Shown here one piece after another: positions 41,076-49,760 of a stretch of DNA of 64,000 bases (position 1 is its first letter; the number at the start of each line of letters is the position of its first letter). The notes below the pieces were generated by a model, which did no database searches, was not told where the DNA came from, and saw only the letters and a program-made list of their open reading frames with translations. A program made the position numbers and the translations under genes. Source of the DNA: RGIG8775 sp045612185 (lineage in GTDB: Bacteria; Bacillota; Clostridia; Oscillospirales; CAG-272); assembly GCA_045612185.1 (NCBI GenBank), contig JAZKYO010000130.1, positions 49,894-113,893 on the forward strand, written 5' to 3'.

Positions 41076-42086
41076 ATGAACGTTACACAGGATTATGCGG
41101 ATTTTCCCGAAATAATAAGAGAATATATATCGTATAAATTGGCAATTCAAGGCTGTTCTGTGAAAACAGTTGATGAGTATGCGCGAGACTTAAAGAACTT
41201 TTTCAAGTATTATCTGGCGTATAAAAACGGAATGAAAACTGATGCGGAGACGCTTGAAGGCGTCAGTATCCGTCTTATGGATCTTGAAACCGTAAAGGCT
41301 GTTAATACCGAGGATATATATCAGTATCTTTTCTTCGTTACCGAGGCAAGGGGAAATTCCAACTCCGCCAAGGCGAGAAAGCTGTCATCTATAAAAGGCT
41401 TTTATAAGTATCTTGTGGCAAAACGTCGCTATTTTGAAGATAATCCCGCAGCCAACATTGAGTCTCCGAAACAGAAAAAGAGCCTTCCAAAGTATCTTAC
41501 GCTTGAAGAGTCACTTGAGTTGCTTGACGCGGTGAAAAACGATAAGGACTCAAAGACCACCGCTCGCGATTTTGCTATTATAACTTTGTTTCTTAACTGC
41601 GGAATGCGAGTATCGGAATTAGTGGGAATAAGCCTTAACGACCTTGACAGAGGTCTCAGATCCATGCGCGTGGTCGGCAAAGGTAACAAGGAAAGAATTA
41701 TATATCTGAACGAAGCGTGTAAGGATGCTATTGAAAAGTATCTTTCCGTGAGAATGGCCGTGAAAGCTAAGAGCAACGCGCTGTTCTTGTCATCCAGAGA
41801 GCAGAGAATCAGTGTAAAGACGGTTCAATGGATGGTATATAAATATCTTGATATGGCAGGACTTGAATCAAAGCGTTATTCTGTGCATAAGCTGCGTCAT
41901 ACCGCCGCAACTCTTATGTATCAATCGGGACACGTTGATGTGCGTGTGCTTAAAGATATTCTCGGCCACGAGCAGTTGAACACCACGCAGATATATACGC
42001 ACGTAAGCAACGAAAGCATGGAAGAGGCGATGAGTAAAAATCCGCTTGCCAACATAGGTAAAAAGAAAAAGGAGAATCATGACTGA
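41076..42086 (+). CDS. Tyrosine recombinase, XerC/XerD-like
   Basis: A 336-aa tyrosine recombinase. The SAM-like N-terminal DNA-binding domain spans about 10-118, and the catalytic set is complete: Arg178 (NCGMRVSELVG), Lys202, His271 and Arg274 (SVHKLRHTAATL), His298 (LGHEQ) and Tyr307 (IYTHV). No excisionase, integrase-type arm-binding domain or prophage genes are near, so it looks like a housekeeping recombinase resolving chromosome dimers rather than a phage integrase. The start is ATG 41076, 7 bases after GAGGTG. It overlaps uvrB by 8 bases. Whether it is XerC, XerD or a single-recombinase type cannot be told. Confidence 0.88.
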   Translation: MNVTQDYADFPEIIREYISYKLAIQGCSVKTVDEYARDLKNFFKYYLAYKNGMKTDAETLEGVSIRLMDLETVKAVNTEDIYQYLFFVTEARGNSNSAKARKLSSIKGFYKYLVAKRRYFEDNPAANIESPKQKKSLPKYLTLEESLELLDAVKNDKDSKTTARDFAIITLFLNCGMRVSELVGISLNDLDRGLRSMRVVGKGNKERIIYLNEACKDAIEKYLSVRMAVKAKSNALFLSSREQRISVKTVQWMVYKYLDMAGLESKRYSVHKLRHTAATLMYQSGHVDVRVLKDILGHEQLNTTQIYTHVSNESMEEAMSKNPLANIGKKKKENHD

Positions 42087-44082
42087 AGGAAAATTCAAGC
42101 TTCACAGCGATTATAAGCCTACGGGAGATCAGCCCGAAGCGATAGAAGCTCTTACCAACGGAATATTGCGCGGTGACAGACTGCAAACTCTTCTCGGTGT
42201 AACCGGATCGGGCAAAACCTTTACAATGGCAAACGTTATCGCCAACGTAAACCGCCCTACGCTTGTATTGGCGCACAACAAAACACTTGCCGCACAGCTT
42301 TGTTCCGAGTTCAGGGAGTTCTTTCCCGAAAACGCGGTGGAGTATTTCGTATCTTATTACGATTATTATCAACCCGAAGCGTACGTGCCGGGGCGCGATA
42401 TGTATATAGAAAAAGACGCGCAGATAAACGACGAGATAGATATGCTGCGCCATAGCGCAACCTCGGCGTTGCTTGAACGCAGAGACGTAATTATCGTAGC
42501 CAGCGTTTCTTGCATATATACTCTTGGTGACCCATCCGAATACGCAAAGCTGGTTTTGGCGGTAAGACCGGGAATGCTTATGAGCAGAGAGGTGTTTATC
42601 AGACATCTTATAGCGATTAACTATGACAGAAACGATATAAATTTTATCCGTGATAAATTCAGAGTAAACGGTGATACGGTAGACGTCTTTCCGGCGTCCT
42701 ATTCGGATAAGGCTATACGCGTTGAGTTTTTCGGAGACGAGATAGATAGAGTGTGCGAGGTAAACGTCGTTACGGGGGAGCTTGTAAGAATACTTTCTTA
42801 CGCTGCCATATATCCTGCTTCGCACTATGTGGTAACAGACGAGAGACGCGAAAAAGCCTTGCGCGAAATTGAGGAAGAAATGCGCGAGCGTGTAGAGTAT
42901 TATAAGTCGGAAGGTAAGCTTATAGAAGCGCAAAGAATTGAGGAACGCGTGAAATACGACGTCGAAATGCTTCGTGAGGTGGGCTTTTGCTCGGGGATAG
43001 AAAACTATTCCCGCGTTCTTTCCGGACGCCCCGCCGGCTCAACTCCGTATACTTTGTTGGACTTCTTTCCCAAGGATTTTGTTTTGTTTGCTGACGAGTC
43101 GCATATGACTCTCCCACAAGTAAGGGGCATGAGCCGCGGTGACAGAGCCAGAAAAACCAATCTTGTGGAATACGGCTTCAGACTGCCTTCAGCGTACGAT
43201 AACCGCCCCTTGTTCTTTGAGGAATTCCTCGGCAAGTTGAATCAGGTAGTTTGCGTAAGCGCAACACCGGGTGACTACGAAACCGAAAACGCCGATCAAA
43301 CGGTTGAGCAGATAATCAGACCTACAGGCTTGCTTGACCCCGAAATCGAGGTCAGACCCGTAGCGGGGCAGGTTGACGATCTGCTTGGCGAAATCCGTCT
43401 CAGAGCCGAAAAAAATGAGCGCGTGCTTGTTACTACGCTTACAAGAAAAATGGCTGAAGACCTTAGCGAATACTTTGAACAAAACGGAGTTAAAGTAAAG
43501 TATATTCACTATAACGTGCAGACTATTGAGCGTATGGAAATTATACGCGATTTGCGTCTTGGCGAGTTTGACGTTCTTATAGGTATTAATCTTCTGCGAG
43601 AGGGAATCGATATTCCCGAGGTGTCACTGGTGGCAATTCTTGATGCCGATAAAGAAGGCTTTTTGCGTGCCGAGCGTGGGCTTATACAGACAATAGGACG
43701 CGCGGCGCGAAACGCTAACGGCAAGGTAATTATGTACGCCGATACCGTAACCGAGTCCATGCGAAAAGCCATAGCAGAGACAAACCGCCGCCGAGAGATA
43801 CAGCATAAATATAACGTTGAACACGGAATTACTCCGCAAACGGTTATTAAGGGGGTAAGAGACGTTATAGAAATAGGTGTTCAAGGCGAGCTTGCCGATA
43901 ATAAGCATATTAAAGCCAAAGCCAAAGCGGGTAAGTTGACCGCCAAGGAGCGCGAAAAGCTCATAACAGAGTATACCGTAAAGATGAAAGACTCTGCCAA
44001 GCGTCTTGATTTTGAGCAGGCTATGTACTACCGTGATAAAATCAAAGAGCTTGAAACACAGAATAAGAAGGATAAAAAATAA
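42079..44082 (+). CDS. uvrB: Excinuclease ABC subunit B
   Basis: A 667-aa UvrB: Walker A GVTGSGKT (40-47), the beta-hairpin region (SYYDYYQPEAYVPGRDMYIE), helicase motifs (FADESHMTLPQ; GINLLREGIDIPEVSL; QTIGRAARN), and a C-terminal UVR domain for UvrC contact (about 628-662, DFEQAMYYRDKIKELE). It works in nucleotide excision repair with UvrA and UvrC. The xer gene overlaps its start and uvrA overlaps its stop (TAATG). I found no LexA-type operator upstream. Confidence 0.97.
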   Translation: MTEGKFKLHSDYKPTGDQPEAIEALTNGILRGDRLQTLLGVTGSGKTFTMANVIANVNRPTLVLAHNKTLAAQLCSEFREFFPENAVEYFVSYYDYYQPEAYVPGRDMYIEKDAQINDEIDMLRHSATSALLERRDVIIVASVSCIYTLGDPSEYAKLVLAVRPGMLMSREVFIRHLIAINYDRNDINFIRDKFRVNGDTVDVFPASYSDKAIRVEFFGDEIDRVCEVNVVTGELVRILSYAAIYPASHYVVTDERREKALREIEEEMRERVEYYKSEGKLIEAQRIEERVKYDVEMLREVGFCSGIENYSRVLSGRPAGSTPYTLLDFFPKDFVLFADESHMTLPQVRGMSRGDRARKTNLVEYGFRLPSAYDNRPLFFEEFLGKLNQVVCVSATPGDYETENADQTVEQIIRPTGLLDPEIEVRPVAGQVDDLLGEIRLRAEKNERVLVTTLTRKMAEDLSEYFEQNGVKVKYIHYNVQTIERMEIIRDLRLGEFDVLIGINLLREGIDIPEVSLVAILDADKEGFLRAERGLIQTIGRAARNANGKVIMYADTVTESMRKAIAETNRRREIQHKYNVEHGITPQTVIKGVRDVIEIGVQGELADNKHIKAKAKAGKLTAKEREKLITEYTVKMKDSAKRLDFEQAMYYRDKIKELETQNKKDKK

Positions 44083-46910
44083 TGACTGAAAATATAGTAA
44101 TAAAGGGCGCGAGAGTAAATAACCTGAAAAATATAGACGTAACTATTCCAAGAGATAAGCTTGTTGTCCTTTCTGGACTTTCGGGATCGGGAAAATCCTC
44201 ACTTGCCTTTGATACGCTGTACGCTGAGGGACACAGACGCTTTGTTGAGTCGCTGTCCTCTTACGCAAGGCAGTTCTTGGGGCAAATGGACAAGCCTGAC
44301 GTGGATCTCATCGAAGGGCTTTCTCCCGCAATTTCCATAGACCAAAAAACAACCTCTAAAAACCCGCGTTCAACGGTAGGAACGGTCACGGAAATATATG
44401 ACTATTTGCGATTGCTTTACGCCAGAATAGGTGTTCCGCACTGTCCCGTATGTCATAAGGAAATCCGTCAGCAGACCACAGACCAGATAATAGAGCGTAT
44501 CCTTGAGCTTCCCGAGGGAGAGCGTTTTATGGTTATGTCACCCGTGGTAAAGGCTAAAAAGGGAATGCACGAAAAGGTTTTTGCCGACGCAAAGAAGAGT
44601 GGCTATTCTAGAGTTCGTGTAAACGGAAGCGTTTACGACCTATCGGAGAAAATAACCCTCGATAAAAACTTAAAGCATAATATAGAAATTATAGTAGACC
44701 GATTGATTATGAGGGCGGATATACGCCCACGCCTTGCCGATTCAATCGAAAATGCTTTAAAGCTTGCTGACGGACATCTTACCGTTGTGGTAATGCCGCG
44801 CAGTGCCGATGAATATGAGCTTGAATTCTCGCAAACCTATGCCTGCGAGGAGCACGGTGTTTCCTTTGGCGAGCTTGAACCGAGAATGTTTTCCTTTAAC
44901 AATCCCGCAGGGGCGTGCGATTACTGTCTCGGTATAGGTGAGCTTAATAAAATATCGGTAGATAAAATTATTCCCAATAAAAACATTTCTCTTGAGGACG
45001 GAGCTATCGCGGTTAACGGATTTAAAACGCTGGAAGAGGAAAGCTGGAACGGTCCGCTTTTTCGCGCGGTTGGAGAAAAATGTGGATTTACCCTTGATAT
45101 GCCCATAAAGGATTTTTCGGAGAACTCGCTAAATGCGCTTCTCTACGGAACGGGTAACGAGCTTTATGACATTGTCAGATATTTTGGCGGTGAGGAATTC
45201 CACCAAAAGGTAAAATTTGACGGCGTTATTAAGATTATGGAACAGAGAATGGCGCAGGGAATGAACGCCGATTATTATGAGCAGTTCTTTGACCAAACCG
45301 TTTGTCCCAAGTGTAAGGGAAGCCGACTTTCGGCAAATTCCGCATCGGTTACCGTCGGCGGCATCAATATTCATGAGTTTTGCTGTATGTCAGTGGAAAA
45401 AGCGCTTGCTTTCGTAAATGCGCTTAAGCTAAGCGAAACCGAAAAAATGATAGCAAAGGATATTTTCAAGGAAATAAAAGCAAGGCTTGGTTTTCTTGTA
45501 AACGTAGGCTTGGAGTATCTTACTCTTGCGAGAAAATCGGGAACGCTTTCGGGTGGCGAGCTTCAACGTATAAGGCTTGCTACTCAGATAGGATCAGCGC
45601 TTGTGGGCGTGCTTTATGTGCTTGACGAGCCGAGCATTGGGCTTCATCAACGCGATAACTCCAAGCTTATAAAAACGCTTGAAAATCTCCGTGACGTAGG
45701 AAATACGGTTATAGTTGTCGAACACGATGAGGAGACGATGGAATCTGCTGACTATATTGTTGATATCGGTCCGGGCGCGGGAATCCACGGCGGAGAGGTT
45801 GTGGCTTTCGGTACTCCCGATGAAATAAAGAGGTCGGAAAAATCACTTACAGGCGCGTATCTGTCGGGCAGAAAAAAGATTGAGATTCCCAAAACACGTA
45901 GAGTGGGTAACGGAAAGTTCCTTAAAGTATTCGGCGCGGAGCAGAACAACCTTAACAAAATTGACGTGGAAATACCTCTTGGCTGCTTCGTCTGCGTAAC
46001 CGGAGTTTCAGGGTCGGGAAAATCATCTCTTGTAAACGGAATAATATATCCGTATCTTGCCAACAGACTTAACGGCGCGTATACTATTGCGGGAAAACAC
46101 GACCGCATAGAGGGACTTGAACACTTGGACAAGGTTATAGATATTGACCAAAGCCCCATTGGAAGAACTCCGCGTTCAAATCCCGCAACCTATACCGGAC
46201 TTTTTACAGATATTCGTGAGCTGTTTGCCCAGACACCCGATGCAAAAGCCAAGGGATATAAATCGGGAAGATTTTCCTTTAATATAAAAGGCGGACGTTG
46301 TGAAGCCTGCGAGGGAGACGGCGTAAAATGTATAGAGATGCACTTTCTTCCTGACGTATACGTAAAGTGTGACGTTTGTAAGGGTAAGCGATATAACGCC
46401 GATACCCTTGAAGTTAAATATAAAGGCAAGAATATTTACGACGTGCTTGAAATGACTGTCGAGGAAGGTGTGAATTTCTTTGACGGGCTTCCCAAGCTTC
46501 AGCGAAAGCTTAAAACTCTGTATGATGTCGGACTTGGTTATATCAAAATAGGGCAGTCGTCCACAACGCTTTCGGGCGGCGAGGCACAGCGCGTTAAGCT
46601 TGCAACAGAGCTTGCCAAACGAAGCACGGGAAAAACGATATATATTCCCGATGAGCCGACAACAGGACTTCATACAGCCGACGTAGCGCATCTTATCAGC
46701 GTGCTTAATCAGCTTGTTGAGGCAGGGAATACCGTTCTTGTTATCGAGCATAATCTAGACGTTATAAAAACAGCAGACTATATTATCGACCTCGGACCGG
46801 AAGGGGGAGATAAGGGAGGAACTGTTGTCGCAACGGGAACTCCGGAAGAAATTTCTAAGGTAAGCGCTTCTTATACGGGGCAGTATTTGGCTAAAATTAT
46901 GAATAAATGA
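44082..46910 (+). CDS. uvrA: Excinuclease ABC subunit A
   Basis: A 942-aa UvrA with two ABC modules. The first Walker A is GLSGSGKSS (32-40) and its signature region is LSGGELQRIRLATQIG. The second Walker A is GVSGSGKSS (about 645), with signature LSGGEAQRVKLATEL. The zinc modules are CEEH/CDYC and CPVC-type plus CEACEGDGV...CDVC. UvrA finds damaged DNA. The second Walker B reads IYIPDEPTTGLH, with proline at residue 856 (codon CCC, 46647-46649) where the family has leucine; everything else is standard. Last gene of xer-uvrB-uvrA. Confidence 0.96.
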   Translation: MTENIVIKGARVNNLKNIDVTIPRDKLVVLSGLSGSGKSSLAFDTLYAEGHRRFVESLSSYARQFLGQMDKPDVDLIEGLSPAISIDQKTTSKNPRSTVGTVTEIYDYLRLLYARIGVPHCPVCHKEIRQQTTDQIIERILELPEGERFMVMSPVVKAKKGMHEKVFADAKKSGYSRVRVNGSVYDLSEKITLDKNLKHNIEIIVDRLIMRADIRPRLADSIENALKLADGHLTVVVMPRSADEYELEFSQTYACEEHGVSFGELEPRMFSFNNPAGACDYCLGIGELNKISVDKIIPNKNISLEDGAIAVNGFKTLEEESWNGPLFRAVGEKCGFTLDMPIKDFSENSLNALLYGTGNELYDIVRYFGGEEFHQKVKFDGVIKIMEQRMAQGMNADYYEQFFDQTVCPKCKGSRLSANSASVTVGGINIHEFCCMSVEKALAFVNALKLSETEKMIAKDIFKEIKARLGFLVNVGLEYLTLARKSGTLSGGELQRIRLATQIGSALVGVLYVLDEPSIGLHQRDNSKLIKTLENLRDVGNTVIVVEHDEETMESADYIVDIGPGAGIHGGEVVAFGTPDEIKRSEKSLTGAYLSGRKKIEIPKTRRVGNGKFLKVFGAEQNNLNKIDVEIPLGCFVCVTGVSGSGKSSLVNGIIYPYLANRLNGAYTIAGKHDRIEGLEHLDKVIDIDQSPIGRTPRSNPATYTGLFTDIRELFAQTPDAKAKGYKSGRFSFNIKGGRCEACEGDGVKCIEMHFLPDVYVKCDVCKGKRYNADTLEVKYKGKNIYDVLEMTVEEGVNFFDGLPKLQRKLKTLYDVGLGYIKIGQSSTTLSGGEAQRVKLATELAKRSTGKTIYIPDEPTTGLHTADVAHLISVLNQLVEAGNTVLVIEHNLDVIKTADYIIDLGPEGGDKGGTVVATGTPEEISKVSASYTGQYLAKIMNK

Positions 46911-46981
46911 ATAAATATTCAAAATCAATGCCTTTTTAAGAAAAAACCTGAATTTTTATTCAACTTTTTTCAAAAAACCTA

Positions 46982-47010
46982 TTGACAAGTGCATATTTAT
47001 GTGATATAAT
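46982..47010 (+). promoter_or_regulatory. Strong sigma-A promoter of the amino-acid ABC operon
   Basis: Perfect consensus TTGACA (46982-46987), 17 bases and TATAAT (47005-47010), about 64 bases before ATG 47074. Confidence 0.92.
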
Positions 47011-47073
47011 ACGCACATCAAAGACAAGAACCCAAAATTCTTAAATTTTTCAACACAGAAAGGAAATAATATC

Positions 47074-47865
47074 ATGAAAAAAATTTTGTCTTTAGTTTTG
47101 GTAGTTTTGATGCTCGCTTCTGCAATCACACTTGTAGCTTGCGGCGGAAAGAAGGCAGATCAGCTTATCGTTTACACCGAAGCAGGTTTCGCTCCCTATG
47201 AATTTATCTACAATAACAAAATCGTTGGTGTAGATATCGCTATTATGGAAGCTGTAGCAGCTGAGCTTGGCAAAGAGCTTGTAGTTACTGACGTTGCCTT
47301 TGACACAATTTGCACTTCCGTTCAGAACGGTAAGGCAGACGTAGGTGCAGCGGGTATTACAATTCGCCCCGACCGTGCAGAGCAGGTTGATTTCTCGATT
47401 CCTTACTCCTCCACAGAGCAGTATGTAATCGTTCCCGTTGACAACGATACCATTAAGACCCTTGAGGATCTTGTTGGTAAGAAGATCGGTATCCAGAACG
47501 GAACAACCTCCGATATGCTTGTAGCTGACCTTATTGCCAACGGAACTCTTGGCGCAGCAGAGCTTATTCCTTACACATCTCCTGCGGTTGCAGCTGCTTC
47601 TATGAATAAGCAGGATGCGGTTGTTACCGACAAGCTTACAGCTCAGCTTATCGTTGCTAACGATAGCACACTTAAGACATTCGCTCTCGTTAAGGCTGAT
47701 GGCACTCCCGCTGCTGAGGTTGAGGAGTACGGTATTGCTGTACAGAAGGGCAACAAGGAACTTCTTGATGTTATCAATAAGGTTCTTGGAAAGCTCATAG
47801 CTGACGGCACACTTGATCAGTGGACTGAGGAATATTCCGCAAAGGCACAGGAAGTCGGCGCGTAA
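47074..47865 (+). CDS. Amino-acid ABC transporter substrate-binding lipoprotein
   Basis: A 263-aa exported protein. The signal peptide ends in lipobox LVAC with Cys23, so it should be lipid-anchored outside the membrane. The mature part is a family 3 solute-binding protein (FliY/GlnH/HisJ type): YTEAGFAPYEF, KIVGVDIAIMEAVAAELGKEL, GAAGITIRPDRAEQVDFSIPY, and KIGIQNGTTSDML. The likely ligand is a polar or cystine-like amino acid; the precise one is not determinable. Codon use is strongly biased. A hairpin without a T tract separates it from the permease gene. Confidence 0.93.
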   Translation: MKKILSLVLVVLMLASAITLVACGGKKADQLIVYTEAGFAPYEFIYNNKIVGVDIAIMEAVAAELGKELVVTDVAFDTICTSVQNGKADVGAAGITIRPDRAEQVDFSIPYSSTEQYVIVPVDNDTIKTLEDLVGKKIGIQNGTTSDMLVADLIANGTLGAAELIPYTSPAVAAASMNKQDAVVTDKLTAQLIVANDSTLKTFALVKADGTPAAEVEEYGIAVQKGNKELLDVINKVLGKLIADGTLDQWTEEYSAKAQEVGA

Positions 47866-47889
47866 AATATCTAAACCGTAAAATATAAC

Positions 47890-47917
47890 AGCGGGAGACT
47901 TCTTTTGGTCTCCCGCT
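47890..47917 (+). terminator. Intercistronic hairpin, probable leaky terminator or mRNA stabiliser
   Basis: AGCGGGAGAC (47890-47899) pairs with GTCTCCCGCT (47908-47917); no T run follows. It lies between binding-protein and permease genes and could raise the level of the first gene's mRNA. Confidence 0.6.
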
Positions 47918-47938
47918 AATGGTTTGAAAGGAATACAT

Positions 47939-48628
47939 ATGTTTGATAAAATAATAAATGGTTTTGTAAAAACCTTTATTGCCGAAGATCGTTATAAAAT
48001 GTTCTTAAACGGTTTTTGGAACACCATTCAGATAGCTTTTGTCGCTACTATCATAGGTGTAGTTATCGGTGCTATCGTAGCTATAATCCGTGTGTTTAAT
48101 AAACAGACGGGTAAGCTCCGCATTCTGAGTATGATATGCGAGATATATACTACCGTCATTCGAGGTACACCTGTAGTTGTTCAGTTGTTGATTACGTATA
48201 ACATAGTTTTTGCATGGTCTACACAGGCAGTGCTTATCGGTATGATAGGTTTCGGTCTTAACTCAGGCGCATATGTTGCGGAAATTATGCGTGGTGGTAT
48301 TAACGCGGTTGATATAGGTCAGACCGAGGCGGGACGCTCGCTTGGTCTTTCATCGGTAACCACAATGAAGAGTATAGTGTTGCCTCAGGCAATAAAAAAC
48401 GTTCTCCCCTCAATCGGTAATGAGTTTATATCGCTCCTTAAAGAGACTTCGGTTATCGGTTTCTTGGGAGTAATTGATCTCACAAAGGCGGCAGAGCGTG
48501 TTATTTCCCGTACGATGGACGTTTATTTTCCATATCTTTCCATCGCGCTTGTTTACCTTGCGGTTGTATACGGCTTGAATTACCTGTTTAAACTTCTCGA
48601 AAGGAGGTTGGCTAAGAGTGACAGATAA
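47939..48628 (+). CDS. Amino-acid ABC transporter permease
   Basis: A 229-aa HisM/GlnP-type permease with about five membrane helices. It has the GxxxExxRGxxxxVxxGQxExARSLGLS-type EAA loop, seen here as AEIMRGGINAVDIGQTEAGRSLGL, and TVIRGTPVVVQLL. ATG 47939 follows AAAGGA. It presumably forms a homodimeric channel with the ATPase, whose start overlaps its end by 11 bases. Confidence 0.94.
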   Translation: MFDKIINGFVKTFIAEDRYKMFLNGFWNTIQIAFVATIIGVVIGAIVAIIRVFNKQTGKLRILSMICEIYTTVIRGTPVVVQLLITYNIVFAWSTQAVLIGMIGFGLNSGAYVAEIMRGGINAVDIGQTEAGRSLGLSSVTTMKSIVLPQAIKNVLPSIGNEFISLLKETSVIGFLGVIDLTKAAERVISRTMDVYFPYLSIALVYLAVVYGLNYLFKLLERRLAKSDR

Positions 48629-49565
48629 CAGAACTATTATAAAAGTTAAAAATCTGTATAAGACATTTGACGGAAAGAAAATGATACTTCAAGGTATCGA
48701 CTATGAAATTAAAAAGGGCGAGAATATCGTTGTTATCGGTCCTTCCGGAGGTGGTAAATCTACCTTTCTTAGATGTATGAATCTTCTTGAAAAGCCTACT
48801 TATGGAGAAGTTTGGGTAAACGATAAGCTTATAACTCCGGTTGATCCATATCTTCATTTTGACGTTATAGAAGCTTCCTTGACTTATGGCAAAATGTTTG
48901 ACAATTACCGTAAGGAAAATCCCGCGCTTTCTGACGATGAGCTTAAAAGCAAGATCATTGCGGAGATAAAAGCAGGAGATCTTCTTAACGAGAAAAATGA
49001 AGGTAAAGCTTACAAAGCGCTTATGAAAGAAATTTATGACAGTAATTCTATTCATATAGACCTTGCTCGTCAGAAGATGGGAATGGTGTTTCAGCACTTT
49101 AATCTTTTTCCGCACATGACGGTAAAAGAAAATATAACCTTTGCTCCTGTAAAGCTTAAGCTCAAAACACCTGAGGAAGCGTCTAAGAGAGCGGAAGAAC
49201 TTTTGGAGCGTGTTGGACTTCTGGAAAAAGCCGATGCTTATCCCAGCCAGCTTTCTGGTGGACAGAAGCAGAGAATTGCTATTGTACGCGCTCTTGCCAT
49301 GGATCCCGACGTTATGCTCTTTGACGAACCTACCTCGGCTCTTGACCCCGAAATGGTCGGAGAGGTTCTTGATCTTATGAAAGATCTTGCCAACGAGGGA
49401 ATGACAATGGTAGTCGTAACTCATGAAATGGGCTTTGCGAGAGAGGTTGCGGATAAGATCATCTTTATGGCGGACGGAATAATTGAGGAAGAGGGAACCC
49501 CCGATGATATCTTTAATCATCCCCAAAGTCCTCGCTTGCAACAGTTTTTGAAGTGTGTACTTTAA
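48618..49565 (+). CDS. Amino-acid ABC transporter ATP-binding protein with internal insertion
   Basis: A 315-aa GlnQ/HisP-type ATPase; relatives are about 240-250 aa. Walker A GPSGGGKST (41-49), Q-loop GMVFQHFNLFPHMT (from 155), signature LSGGQ (212-216), Walker B VMLFDE (232-237) and H-loop VTHEMGFARE are intact. The extra 65-70 residues lie between the first beta-sheet lobe and the Q-loop (about 75-145), are charged and helical in look (NPALSDDELKSKIIAEIKAG; NEGKAYKALMKEIYDS), and remain in frame. GTG 48618 is the start, 11 bases after AAAGGAGG. Function of the insert is unknown. Confidence 0.93.
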   Translation: MTDNRTIIKVKNLYKTFDGKKMILQGIDYEIKKGENIVVIGPSGGGKSTFLRCMNLLEKPTYGEVWVNDKLITPVDPYLHFDVIEASLTYGKMFDNYRKENPALSDDELKSKIIAEIKAGDLLNEKNEGKAYKALMKEIYDSNSIHIDLARQKMGMVFQHFNLFPHMTVKENITFAPVKLKLKTPEEASKRAEELLERVGLLEKADAYPSQLSGGQKQRIAIVRALAMDPDVMLFDEPTSALDPEMVGEVLDLMKDLANEGMTMVVVTHEMGFAREVADKIIFMADGIIEEEGTPDDIFNHPQSPRLQQFLKCVL

Positions 49566-49641
49566 TTTAGCACATCTTTCGTTTGGATTGCTAAATCAAG
49601 GGTAATTCACAAAATATTAACAAAAATAATTGTCTAAAGAC

Positions 49642-49670
49642 TTGACAAAAGACCTGAAAAGTGGTAAATT
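49642..49670 (+). promoter_or_regulatory. Sigma-A promoter of the hrcA operon
   Basis: TTGACA (49642-49647), 17 bases, TAAATT (49665-49670), directly ahead of the CIRCE operator. Confidence 0.85.
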
Positions 49671-49680
49671 ATTATCGTGG

Positions 49681-49707
49681 TTAGCACTTGGATAAAAAGA
49701 GTGCTAA
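49681..49707 (+). promoter_or_regulatory. CIRCE operator (HrcA binding site)
   Basis: TTAGCACTT, nine bases, GAGTGCTAA: the CIRCE inverted repeat with one change from consensus in the left arm (final C to T). Its place just after the -10 box means bound HrcA would block transcription until heat shock. Confidence 0.95.
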
Positions 49708-49760
49708 AAACGGGATTTGCAGTTTCAGGTCTTTATTTTATTTGGAACGGAGGTGCGGTT

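Noticed and set aside
41076..42086. Integrase of a prophage or integrative element
   Set aside because: The neighbours are uvrBA and an unrelated membrane gene; there are no phage, transfer or excision genes and no visible attachment repeats at the tRNA or near the gene.
49677..49760. HrcA start at GTG 49677
   Set aside because: It would translate the CIRCE operator; GTG 49761 with GGAGG matches HrcA N termini.
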